Part shown: one piece after another, positions 51,830 through 60,832 of the stretch
Layout of the letters: each line of letters begins with the position of its first letter
Position numbering within the stretch: position 1 is the first letter of the stretch
Source: Clostridiaceae bacterium
GTDB taxonomy: Bacteria > Bacillota > Clostridia > Saccharofermentanales > Saccharofermentanaceae
Direction: 5' to 3'
Length of the DNA: 64,000 bases
Assembly: GCA_012729635.1 (NCBI GenBank)
Contig: JAAYCT010000039.1
Coordinates: 47,887-111,886, forward strand
Translations under genes and position numbers: made by a program
Notes under the pieces: model-generated
What the model saw: the letters and a program-made list of their open reading frames with translations, nothing else
Databases searched by the model: none
What the model was told of the DNA's origin: nothing

Positions 51830-53539
51830 ATGAGAAATAAGGATTACCCGCTTTACGAGACGACTGTTTTTGAGGATTTTCGGATCATGACCGAAAATGT
51901 AGCCGATCGGTATCCCGACCGAACGGCCTTTTCGTTCAAAAAGAAACCGACCGACAAGGAAATCGTTCGCATTACGTTTGCGCAAGCCAGAGAATATATC
52001 CGGAATTTGGGAACCGGCCTGATCGCGATGGGCTATTCCGACAAGCATGTCGCACTGATCGGCGAGAGCTCTTTTGAGTGGGTGTGCTCGTATTTCGCGC
52101 TGATGTCGATCGGGTCGGTAGTGGTGCCCATCGATAAGGAGCTTCCGGCATCCGATATGGTCGATATTATGAATGCCGCGGCGTGCGAGTATGTTGTTAT
52201 GAGTCCGTCAATCGCCGCGAAGGCCGAGAAATTCGGGGTGAGTGTGCCGACGATTCAGGGGTATGTTTGCTTCGGAGACTCGACGATCCCCGGTACGGTT
52301 CCGATTGAGAAAGTCGTTTCGAAGGGCGCAGAGCTTTTTGCAAATGGAGACCGGTCGTATTACGATTACAAAATCGACACCGAACGGATGGCGACCATCG
52401 TTTTTACCTCGGGGACGACCGGGAAGGGTAAAGGTGTCATGCTTTCGCAAAAGAACATCGTTCTGGACATGACCAACGGGATGTATTACTTCGCGTTGAC
52501 CCCGCGTACCATCAATTTTCTTCCGCCGCATCATACCTTCGGGTCGACGGTCAACTTCGTCGGGCATTTTGCACAGGGCGTCGAAGTTTATCTTTCGTCC
52601 GGGCTCCGATACATCGCACAGGAGATCAAGGAGCAACGGCCGACGCATCTGATTCTGGTTCCCTTATTTCTCGAAAAGTTGAACGCCCGCATTTGGGCAA
52701 AGGCCGAGGAAACCGGTAAGGACAAACTTCTCCGCCGCATGATGAATATCAGTAACGCGCTTCGAAAGATCGGGATCGACGTGAGGCGAAAGCTTTTCAA
52801 AAGTGTGCTGGAAGGCTTCGGCGGAGAACTCGAGCTCGTCATTTGCGGCGGTGCCGCGCTCAAGCAGGATATCATCGATACATTCGATGCGATCGGCGTG
52901 ACTATTCTCAATGGTTACGGAATCACCGAATGTGCGCCGCTCGTGTCCTGCAACCGTAATCAATACCGAAAGAAGGGCAGTGTCGGAAAGCCGATCAAGG
53001 ACGAGATCATCAAGATCCGGGAGCCGAACGAGAACGGCGAGGGTGAGATTTGTGTCAAAGGCCCGAATGTCATGCTCGGTTATTATAATGATCCGGAGGC
53101 GACGGCCGAGGTTTTTGATGAGGAAGGCTTTTTTCGAACCGGAGACTTCGGTCGTCTGGATGAAGAGGGCTGGCTGTATATTACGGGCCGGCTCAAAAAT
53201 CTGATTATTTTAAGCAACGGAAAGAATGTTTATCCGGAGGAAATCGAGCTGAAAATCTCGCAGATTCGCGGGGTGGAGGAAGTGGTCGTGTATGCGGGCG
53301 AGAGTCGGTCCAAAAAGGATAAGGAGATTATCGTCGCGGAGATATTTCCCAACCGCGATCTTCTTGCCGCCGACGGGGTAACCGATATAAACGCTTATTT
53401 CGATGAAAAAATCAAGGAGGTCAACCGCCAAATGGTTTCCTATAAATCAATCGGGCAGGTGAAACTGCGGGAAGAGGAGTTCGAAAAAAACACCTCCAAG
53501 AAGATTGTACGATTCCTGATCGACAAGAGCGTAGAATAG
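51830..53539 (+). CDS. Long-chain acyl-CoA synthetase-like AMP-binding enzyme
   Basis: 569 residues from ATG 51830 (an in-frame GTG at 51821 is weaker). ANL superfamily motifs: P-loop TSGTTGKGKGVMLS, A4/A5 region INGYGITECAPLVSCN type (LNGYGITECAP), A7 FRTGDFGRLDEEGWLYITGRLKNLII and A10 FEKNTSKKIVRF with the catalytic Lys. Closest in form to bacterial FadD/AMP-forming fatty acyl-CoA ligases. It stands alone between the DUF937 and cellulase genes. Whether the product acts on fatty acids or another carboxylate cannot be read here. Confidence 0.92.
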   Translation: MRNKDYPLYETTVFEDFRIMTENVADRYPDRTAFSFKKKPTDKEIVRITFAQAREYIRNLGTGLIAMGYSDKHVALIGESSFEWVCSYFALMSIGSVVVPIDKELPASDMVDIMNAAACEYVVMSPSIAAKAEKFGVSVPTIQGYVCFGDSTIPGTVPIEKVVSKGAELFANGDRSYYDYKIDTERMATIVFTSGTTGKGKGVMLSQKNIVLDMTNGMYYFALTPRTINFLPPHHTFGSTVNFVGHFAQGVEVYLSSGLRYIAQEIKEQRPTHLILVPLFLEKLNARIWAKAEETGKDKLLRRMMNISNALRKIGIDVRRKLFKSVLEGFGGELELVICGGAALKQDIIDTFDAIGVTILNGYGITECAPLVSCNRNQYRKKGSVGKPIKDEIIKIREPNENGEGEICVKGPNVMLGYYNDPEATAEVFDEEGFFRTGDFGRLDEEGWLYITGRLKNLIILSNGKNVYPEEIELKISQIRGVEEVVVYAGESRSKKDKEIIVAEIFPNRDLLAADGVTDINAYFDEKIKEVNRQMVSYKSIGQVKLREEEFEKNTSKKIVRFLIDKSVE

Positions 53540-53821
53540 AGAAATTTCAGATATTTGCATTTCCATAAAAGCTCTGACGATAAAAAAGCAACCTCTTTTT
53601 TTGGCGCATAATCCCGAAACCCGTGCACGAGAACGGAGATCTTTACAAAAAACCGTATCGCGAGAGGTTTCGGAAAAAGGCAAGAAAATGATAAGATATA
53701 GTTATTTACAGCACAATAGTGGAAGTAATTGCCGACGGGAATCGATAAAATGACGATTAGAGTCAACCACATGACCCGACAATACTCTTACAAACGGATG
53801 AAATGATTTGGGGGAATGAAT

Positions 53822-56389
53822 ATGAAAAAGCAGTTCAGATTCGTATCGATGCTGATCGCAATGGTGATGATTATTACCGTGTTCTCCGCGTCACTCTTTG
53901 CGGAAGAAACAAAGAGCCTTTTGGGAAACACGAATGTCAGGAAGCCCTCGGAGGGCGGTGCCCTGCAGGTGATTGAAATCGACGGTCAAATGACGCTGGC
54001 CGATTCAAAGGGACGAAAAATACAATTGCGCGGGATGAGTACACACGGCCTCCAGTGGTTTGGTGAGATTATCAACGAAAATGCGTTCATCTCACTCGCC
54101 GAAGACTGGGAGTCCAACGTCATTCGTCTGGCCCTTTACATCGGTGAAAACGGTTATTCAAAGAATCCGGATCTGAAGAATCTGGTCTATCAAGGCATTG
54201 ATTTGGCGCTCGAGAATGATATGTATGTTATTGTCGACTGGCATGTACACGCACCCGGTGATCCCAATGCGGAGGTATACGCCGGTGCCTATGATTTTTT
54301 CGACGAGCTATCCGACCATTATAAAGATAATCCCAAATTTCACTACATTCTTTGGGAATTATGCAATGAGCCGAGCCCGAACAGCTCGGGCGGAGAAGGG
54401 CTGACCAATGACGAAGCCGGTTGGCAGGCAATAAAGAGTTATGCGGAACCGATCGTATCCATGCTCCGTGAAAAGGGGGACAACATCATTCTGGTCGGTT
54501 CGCCGAACTGGAGTCAACGCCCCGATTTAGCGGCGGACGATCCGATTGACGCCGAAAATATCATGTACTCGCTCCACTTTTATTCCGGTACCCATATGGC
54601 CTCCGAGGATACGACGGATCGCGGAAACGTGATGTCCAACGGACGCTACGCACTCGAGAACGGCGTCGCGATTTTTGTGACGGAATGGGGAACCAGTGAA
54701 GCCAACGGAACCGGCGGCCCGTATCTGGAGAAAGCGGATCATTGGATCGACTTCATGAACAGCAATAACATCAGCTGGTGTAACTGGTCTCTGACCAATA
54801 AGAACGAGACCTCCGGCGCATTTATGCCGTATATCATGGGTGTCTCCGAAGCGACCGTACTGGACCCCGGAGATGACCGGATCTGGACGCTCGAGGAGAT
54901 GAGTGTGACCGGCGAATTTGTCCGTGCGCGAATTAAAGGAATAGAATACGAGCCGATCGATCGTAAGCTCGAAGGCGCTTTTGAAGAGGTTCTGTGGACC
55001 TTTGAGGACGGCACGACGCAGGGTTTTGAACTCAACCCCGACAGTCCGATAAAGAGTGTTACCCTTGAAAACATAAAAAATGTTCTGTGGCTTACGAATA
55101 TGGCAGACAGCGTCGATATAACCGAATCGAATTTCTGGGCGAACGTTCGTATTTCTTCACAGAGCTACAGTCCCGCATTTAATATATTCGGCGGAGACAC
55201 GGTGAAAATGGACGTTTTTGTTAAAGAACCCACGACGGTCACCATCGCGGCCGTTCCTCAGTCCGACAAACACGGCTGGGCGAATCCCTCAACGGCGCTT
55301 CAAATTCTTCCGCGCGAATTTGTTGAGCAAGCCGACGGATTGTTTATGGCACAGGCAGTCATGACAAAGAGTCAGGCTACGAATATCGAAACAATCGCGG
55401 CGGATGCACAGGATAGCATCTTGACGAATATCGTGCTTTTCGTCGGAAGTGAGAACGGCGGAGATGTCGGACTGGATAACATCACTTTTTCCGGATCCGG
55501 AGCTTCCGGTCCGCCGCCGCTGGAGCATGAGCGAAAGGGCGACGCTCAGATACCCTCCGATTTCAGTAATTTCACGCGCCAGGGATGGGACTGGAACGTT
55601 GATTCGGGAACGAAAGTATCCCTCCGGGTCGAACCGGCCAATGATTCCTTTTCGCTCTGCTTTGAGTTCGCATACCCGGAGATCAAGCCGACCGACAACT
55701 GGGCTTCCGCACCGAGACTGGACCTTTGGATCGAGCCTCTGACACGCAACAATAAGGATTATGTCGTCTTTGACCTTTATCTCCAGCCGACACAGGCGAC
55801 GACCGGTGAGATGGCGATCAGCTGTGCTTTTCAGCCGCCCGAAATCGGGTACTGGGTCCAGATCCCCGAATCGTACAACATCGATTTTTCAACGCTTTCC
55901 GAAGCCGAGGTGACCAAGGACGGACTGTATCATTATTTTGTTGTCCTGGACTTCGCGGCGATTGACAGTATTGGGGAAGATACGCCTCTTCGCAATATGA
56001 TCCTGATTTTCGGGGATATCGAGAGTGACTTTGCCGGTAAAGTGTATATGGATAACGTGAATTTCCTGACACAGGAGGAATTGGACGTTCTGATCGAAGA
56101 ACCTGCGGTTCCGACAACGGAGCCGACATCCGAAACGACCATGGCGCCGACGGATGAATCCGAAACGGACGAAGAAAAAGGGCCCGAAAACAAGTGGTTG
56201 GAGCCGGTCCTTTGGGTTTCCGGCGGACTTCTGCTTTTATGCGGCGGTGTCATTTACGCTTACCTGAAAAAGAAGAAAGAACACAAGATGTTTATCGAAA
56301 AAACATCCAAATCCGCAGAAGAGTCCTTACCGACGCAACCCGATTCGAAGTCGGATGACTCGGGCGAAACTACGGGTCATTCCGAATAG
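53822..56389 (+). CDS. Cell-surface GH5 endoglucanase with two carbohydrate-binding-like domains and membrane anchor
   Basis: 855 residues from ATG 53822 (GGGGG 7 nt upstream). Signal peptide FVSMLIAMVMIITVFSASLFA. The GH5 (subfamily 2-like) catalytic domain spans about 45-370: IQLRGMSTHGLQWF, VIVDWHVHAPGDP, acid/base Glu in LWELCNEPSP, MYSLHFYSGTH, nucleophile Glu in FVTEWGTSE, NISWCNWSLTNK. Two beta-sandwich domains follow (from VLWTFEDGTTQGFEL and from FSNFTRQGWDWNVDSG), resembling CBM17/28-type modules. A Thr/Glu-rich linker and a single membrane helix (VLWVSGGLLLLCGGVIYAYL) with a basic tail end the protein. Cellulose or beta-glucan cleavage at the membrane is expected. Confidence 0.93.
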   Translation: MKKQFRFVSMLIAMVMIITVFSASLFAEETKSLLGNTNVRKPSEGGALQVIEIDGQMTLADSKGRKIQLRGMSTHGLQWFGEIINENAFISLAEDWESNVIRLALYIGENGYSKNPDLKNLVYQGIDLALENDMYVIVDWHVHAPGDPNAEVYAGAYDFFDELSDHYKDNPKFHYILWELCNEPSPNSSGGEGLTNDEAGWQAIKSYAEPIVSMLREKGDNIILVGSPNWSQRPDLAADDPIDAENIMYSLHFYSGTHMASEDTTDRGNVMSNGRYALENGVAIFVTEWGTSEANGTGGPYLEKADHWIDFMNSNNISWCNWSLTNKNETSGAFMPYIMGVSEATVLDPGDDRIWTLEEMSVTGEFVRARIKGIEYEPIDRKLEGAFEEVLWTFEDGTTQGFELNPDSPIKSVTLENIKNVLWLTNMADSVDITESNFWANVRISSQSYSPAFNIFGGDTVKMDVFVKEPTTVTIAAVPQSDKHGWANPSTALQILPREFVEQADGLFMAQAVMTKSQATNIETIAADAQDSILTNIVLFVGSENGGDVGLDNITFSGSGASGPPPLEHERKGDAQIPSDFSNFTRQGWDWNVDSGTKVSLRVEPANDSFSLCFEFAYPEIKPTDNWASAPRLDLWIEPLTRNNKDYVVFDLYLQPTQATTGEMAISCAFQPPEIGYWVQIPESYNIDFSTLSEAEVTKDGLYHYFVVLDFAAIDSIGEDTPLRNMILIFGDIESDFAGKVYMDNVNFLTQEELDVLIEEPAVPTTEPTSETTMAPTDESETDEEKGPENKWLEPVLWVSGGLLLLCGGVIYAYLKKKKEHKMFIEKTSKSAEESLPTQPDSKSDDSGETTGHSE

Positions 56390-56407
56390 TCCCGTAAACC
56401 ATACGGG

Positions 56408-56439
56408 AAAGGCCGGAGGATTGATCCTTCGGCCTTTTT
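56408..56439 (+). terminator. Terminator after the GH5 gene
   Basis: Stem AAAGGCCG/CGGCCTTT extended inward by AGGAT/ATCCT, then a T run. Between convergent GH5 and McrB-like genes. Confidence 0.8.
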
Positions 56440-56463
56440 GTTGTCGGAAAAAAGAAAACGAGC

Positions 56464-58779
56464 TCAGGACTTGATGGCGGCCACAAGCTTGCCGACCCAA
56501 GTTTTGGCTTGGTCGGGATTGGAGGCGAACAGCTCGCGCACCAACGGTATCAATTCATATTTTGCGATGGCATTCAGATTGATGTCGCTGAGCTCCTGTT
56601 TTCCGCAGAAATAGCCGTGACCGATGGCCCGGTTGCCGTCCGTCGCGGAATCGGATGCCAGAGCTTTGTTGATGTCGGAGACGATTCTTGTGAGCTTTTC
56701 GAGTTTCGGGCTGGATTGTTTTTTTACATAGTCAATGAAGGGTTTCTTATCGAAAGCCGGAGAAAGCTGATAAAAGGCAAAGCGTCTGCGTACCGAATAA
56801 TCCATCCCGGAGGATTCCGAGGCTCCGTTCATCGTCGCGATGATGTGCACATTGTCGGGGATTGCGAATTGCTCGTCGCGATGAAGGAGCCGAATTTTCT
56901 TTCCGCGATCGTCCCGGCCGACGAGCATCAACAAATCACCGAATATATTCCCGATATCTCCGCGGCTGATGTCATCAATGATAAAGAAATATTCTTTATC
57001 ATCCGGTTCCGCTTCCTTGCAGAAGTCATAAAAAACGCCGGTAGAAAGACGGCTGTCATGGGCGTCCGGAGCATATCCCATCACGAAATTCTCGTAGGAA
57101 TATCCGGAATGAAACTGGATGGTTTTTACACGGTCGCTGTCTCTTCCTCCGATAATCGAGTACGCCAGACGCTCCGCGAGGAAGGTTTTACCGACGCCGG
57201 GAACGCCCGTGATAACGACATTTTTTCGGGACAACAGCAGATACTTGAGCTCTTCATATTCGTTTTCTTCCATAAACGCTTCCGTGAGAAAATCGTTTTT
57301 TGAATACGAAGAGATATAGTCCGTATCATAATCCTCGCTGATGTTCGCGTCCGAAGAGTCGGAAATCAAATCCTCCAACGTACGGCAATAACCGGTCAGG
57401 TTGGTGATGTCAACCAGTGTGCGGCGTGTGACGACCGGGTTCGGGGACCATTCGCCGCGGTTCGTCCATGCGATGTCGCGAACATTCTTATGGTCCTTTC
57501 TGGACCAGTCGAACGTATAATCGGATTTTACGATGCCTCGTCCGAGGATGTTTTGGGGACCGCTTCCGAAATAAACGATATCGCCGATTTGCATTTCCCG
57601 ACAAAACTGCCATGCGGCATAGCCGAGATACTTATAGTTTCTGCCGCTTCCGAAAGAAGCCTGCATACCTTTTTTGATTGCTTCCCGGGAAGAGAACTGT
57701 TTCAAATCTCCGAGCGCGTCAAATCCGAGTGCCAGATATCCGTGTGAGTAATAATCATCCCAGACACGAGCGGCATCCGCGGGGGTATAAATCCAATAAC
57801 GCCGACCGAACGCAGGCTCCTCGTCTGCCGTCTGATCAACGGATTCCTTTGTATCTTGCGAAGATAACTCGGGGGCGGCGAGATCTTTACCTTTTGTTTC
57901 ACCGGATGAAGGCGTCTCCCGCGAGGGTTTTTTCTCCTCTGTCTTTGCTTCGGATGAAGCGGAAGCGGTTTTCGCGGTCGAAGAAGCAGTATTTCTCGTT
58001 GCGGCGGAGGAAGTGGCGGGAGAAGCAGGAGCCCGGGTGTAACTGTTTTCGATTATGCCGTCAATCGCCTGCTCCTGTTCCGGGGAGACCTTATAGAACG
58101 GCACGCCCGGAAAATTCAGGACCTCAAGGGTTTTGGCGATATCGTCGGCCGCAAGCAGATTTCTGCTTACCAGCGGCTTCGTATACCGTTTATCGATTCG
58201 AATATCTACGCCGAGAAATGAATTGAGTCGCAGGAAAGCGCCGACCGCAAAAGGATCGTTGCGTAAGGGCTCATGGTTTTCCGGAGAGCCCAAGATCGTT
58301 CCGGACGCCGCGATTCCTCCGTCGACTCCGGGGATCCACAGAAAGACCCGATCGTTTCTCTTAATCATGGGGTCTGCCTTGTCCAGCTTCCACGGGATGA
58401 CCGAGAGCTCCTGTATCGCGGAGATGATATCGTATATTCTCGGGTTACCCGAAAAAAGCCAGCAAAGGGGTTGCGCGATTTCACCGAGAAATTGAAGGTA
58501 ATAATCGAGTGCCTCCGCAAAAGCGCCCTTGGTGCTTTTGTTGATCAGATTGAAATTCTTGGCGCTCAGAATCACCTCGACGGCTTCTTCGAATTCCTTC
58601 GGCGTCGAATAGAAGAATAAATCGGTGTGTTTGAACTTGCCGCTGATCAGCATGGAGGAGGAAAATTTCAGTGCGTTAACGTACTCATCAACCAAATCCG
58701 GAGGGATCGGGTTTCCGTTTGCACGATCCGGCGCGCTGACCCAGTTCTTAAACGCACTACGATGATAAATTTCGCTCAT
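56464..58779 (-). CDS. McrB-like AAA+ ATPase/GTPase with two EVE/PUA-like modules
   Basis: 771 residues. A helical N-terminus (about 1-135) is followed by a first EVE-like domain (RNDRVFLWIPGVDGGIAASGTI, about 140-215), a low-complexity Ala/Ser/Thr/Lys linker (about 250-320), a second EVE/PUA-type domain (YWIYTPADAARVWDDYYSHG ... IGDIVYFGSGPQNILGRGIV, about 325-460), then an McrB-family AAA+ motor: Walker A TGVPGVGKTFLAERLA, HSGYSYENFVMGY, Walker B FFIIDDISRGDIGNIFGDLL, sensor MNGASESSGMDYSVRRRF in place of the usual NTADRS, and an Arg finger region. EVE domains recognise modified bases in DNA or RNA. No McrC nuclease is adjacent on either side, so the effector is unknown. Confidence 0.88.
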   Translation of the reverse strand: MSEIYHRSAFKNWVSAPDRANGNPIPPDLVDEYVNALKFSSSMLISGKFKHTDLFFYSTPKEFEEAVEVILSAKNFNLINKSTKGAFAEALDYYLQFLGEIAQPLCWLFSGNPRIYDIISAIQELSVIPWKLDKADPMIKRNDRVFLWIPGVDGGIAASGTILGSPENHEPLRNDPFAVGAFLRLNSFLGVDIRIDKRYTKPLVSRNLLAADDIAKTLEVLNFPGVPFYKVSPEQEQAIDGIIENSYTRAPASPATSSAATRNTASSTAKTASASSEAKTEEKKPSRETPSSGETKGKDLAAPELSSQDTKESVDQTADEEPAFGRRYWIYTPADAARVWDDYYSHGYLALGFDALGDLKQFSSREAIKKGMQASFGSGRNYKYLGYAAWQFCREMQIGDIVYFGSGPQNILGRGIVKSDYTFDWSRKDHKNVRDIAWTNRGEWSPNPVVTRRTLVDITNLTGYCRTLEDLISDSSDANISEDYDTDYISSYSKNDFLTEAFMEENEYEELKYLLLSRKNVVITGVPGVGKTFLAERLAYSIIGGRDSDRVKTIQFHSGYSYENFVMGYAPDAHDSRLSTGVFYDFCKEAEPDDKEYFFIIDDISRGDIGNIFGDLLMLVGRDDRGKKIRLLHRDEQFAIPDNVHIIATMNGASESSGMDYSVRRRFAFYQLSPAFDKKPFIDYVKKQSSPKLEKLTRIVSDINKALASDSATDGNRAIGHGYFCGKQELSDINLNAIAKYELIPLVRELFASNPDQAKTWVGKLVAAIKS

Positions 58780-59034
58780 TTTTGCCTCCCCACGACCGAT
58801 CTTCCGCCGGATCGCTCCGCGCGCAGTTGCGCCATGACAAATAGGTTACAACAAATTAAGAAATCTTGCCATATTATAATATGAAATACGAGGAAATATT
58901 AATAGACTTTTTACATATTTTTGAAAAATGGAAGAATCGGTCGGACATCCATCTGTATTCGGGCCGTGCTTTTTTCCGTAAAAATGTATAATATGAAGGG
59001 TGTGACAAAAAAGTAGGGTGAGGGTAACGGACCG
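58780..59034. other. Divergent intergenic region, promoters for the McrB-like gene and the exporter operon
   Basis: 255 bp, AT-rich. TATAAT at 58987-58992 is a -10 candidate for the exporter operon, with no clear -35. A second TATAAT-like site lies near 58893. A 36-codon frame from ATG 58901 lacks a ribosome-binding site and is not called. Confidence 0.45.
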
Positions 59035-60810
59035 GTGATCGATTTTTTCAGAAGCCTCTATCGATATTCTCGCAGGGATTTTATTCAGAATATCCTTTTC
59101 ATGATTGTTTCGAGTATTACCGGCGGAGTCGGCATTCTGATGTTGATTCCGCTTCTTTCGATGATCGGAATACTGGACGGGGGAAATGCTTCGATCGAAT
59201 GGGTGCGTCAGCGAACTTTTTTTCTCGAATCCTTGCCCGAAGCGGCCCGGTTACCGATCGTTCTTTGTGCATACGTGATTCTCATCATTGCGCAATCATT
59301 GATTTCAAGAAGAATGGTGCTTCTGAATACCCGGATTATCCAGGGATATGTGGAATATCTGCGAGTGCGTTTATACGAAAAAACGGTAAACGTCGAATGG
59401 TCCGCGATGATTTCCAAAAACAAATCGGACATCAGCAATACGTTTGCGGTTGAAATCAATCGGATTTCTTCGGGTGGGGTATTGTTTCTTCGTCTGATTT
59501 CGGATGGAATTGTTTTCCTTGTTCACCTCGGAATCGCCTTCTTTATTTCTCCTCCGCTTACGGTTTTCGTGATGATATGCGGTCTGATTCTGGCGTTTTT
59601 GATGAGCTCTACACTCCGGGACTCCAAAAGAGTCGGTGCAAAAATTCACGAAACGAACAAGCGATTGCTTTTCGAGATTACCGAGCAGCTAAACGGAGTA
59701 AAGGAAGTAAAAAGTTACGGAATCGAGGAGCGACAAATACGAAGATTTGCGGATATTTGCGCAAAAATCAAGGAAAACCTAATCCGTCACACGAAGCTTC
59801 AGGCACGCCCTCAGCTTCTTTACAGCATCGCCGCGGCGGTTATTATCAGCCTGGTTTTCTATTTGATGGTCCGCTTTTTCGGCATTGAACCGGCGTCCAT
59901 GATTATCATTTTGTATGTCTTTTCAAGAACTTGGCCGATATTTACAAAGACACAGTCGAATCTACAGAGCATCTTGGTTGCGATCCCTTCCTTTGAGTCC
60001 TACGGTCGACTGATTGACGACTTTGCGGGTCGGGAAGAGAAATCGGCTGACTCTTCCGCGGCGATCGAGGATCGACTTCTTCGACACATTCGATTTGACC
60101 GCGTTTGCTTCTCTTACCGGACGGAGGAAGGCTCGTTTCACCTAAGGGATTTGTCCTTTGATATTCCCGTCAATCAAACCACCGTCCTGGTCGGGCGGTC
60201 CGGAGCGGGGAAAAGCACAATCGTCGATCTGTTGTTGATGTTTTTGAAGCCGCAGAGCGGTCGGATACTCGCGGATGACACGGAGTTGCTTCCGGATCGG
60301 GAAAAGCAATGGAGACGGCGTATTTCTTACGTCCCGCAGGATGCTTTTTTACTAAACGGCACCATTCGGGATAACCTTCTTCACTTCAATCCGTCCGCTT
60401 CGGATAAGCAGATGGAAGACGCTTTGCGGATGGCGGCCGCCATGGATTTTATCGAAAAGCTCCCGGAGGGATTAGATACGAATATCGGTGACCGGGGAAT
60501 CCGTTTGTCGGGTGGCGAAAAACAGAGAATCGTCCTGGCCCGGGCTCTTTTGCGCGAGCCGGAAATTCTGGTCCTGGATGAGGCAACCAGCTCTCTGGAC
60601 AGCGGTAACGAGTATCTGATCCGGCAGGCGATCACGAATCTTCGCGGAACAATGACCATCGTCATTATCGCGCACCGGCTGACTACCGTCCGAAACGCCG
60701 ATTTTGTCCTGGTGATCGACGACGGCCGCATAGTGGAGTCGGGGTCTTATGCCGAGCTTTCGTCCAAAGAGGGCGGACGCTTTTACGAGATGATCGAATT
60801 CGCCAAATGA
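59035..60810 (+). CDS. ABC exporter (permease-ATPase fusion), probable RiPP transporter
   Basis: 591 residues, GTG start. Six membrane helices in residues 1-330 (ILFMIVSSITGGVGILMLIPLL, RLPIVLCAYVILIIAQSLI ...), then a nucleotide-binding domain: Walker A VGRSGAGKSTIVDLLL, Q-loop YVPQDAFLLNGTI, signature RLSGGEKQRIVLARALL, Walker B ILVLDEATSSLD, IIAHRLTTV. It is half-transporter sized with no N-terminal C39 peptidase. Standing first in an operon of lasso-type maturation genes, it is the likely exporter (the 'D' protein) and self-immunity factor. Confidence 0.9.
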   Translation: MIDFFRSLYRYSRRDFIQNILFMIVSSITGGVGILMLIPLLSMIGILDGGNASIEWVRQRTFFLESLPEAARLPIVLCAYVILIIAQSLISRRMVLLNTRIIQGYVEYLRVRLYEKTVNVEWSAMISKNKSDISNTFAVEINRISSGGVLFLRLISDGIVFLVHLGIAFFISPPLTVFVMICGLILAFLMSSTLRDSKRVGAKIHETNKRLLFEITEQLNGVKEVKSYGIEERQIRRFADICAKIKENLIRHTKLQARPQLLYSIAAAVIISLVFYLMVRFFGIEPASMIIILYVFSRTWPIFTKTQSNLQSILVAIPSFESYGRLIDDFAGREEKSADSSAAIEDRLLRHIRFDRVCFSYRTEEGSFHLRDLSFDIPVNQTTVLVGRSGAGKSTIVDLLLMFLKPQSGRILADDTELLPDREKQWRRRISYVPQDAFLLNGTIRDNLLHFNPSASDKQMEDALRMAAAMDFIEKLPEGLDTNIGDRGIRLSGGEKQRIVLARALLREPEILVLDEATSSLDSGNEYLIRQAITNLRGTMTIVIIAHRLTTVRNADFVLVIDDGRIVESGSYAELSSKEGGRFYEMIEFAK

Positions 60811-60832
60811 ACGAAACGAAAACGGGGGAAAC

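Noticed and set aside
58901..59011. 36-codon ORF upstream of the exporter as a lasso precursor
   Set aside because: No ribosome-binding site, overlaps promoter elements, and lacks a plausible leader/core with a Gly/Ala/Ser/Cys at core position 1 and an acidic ring residue at 7-9.
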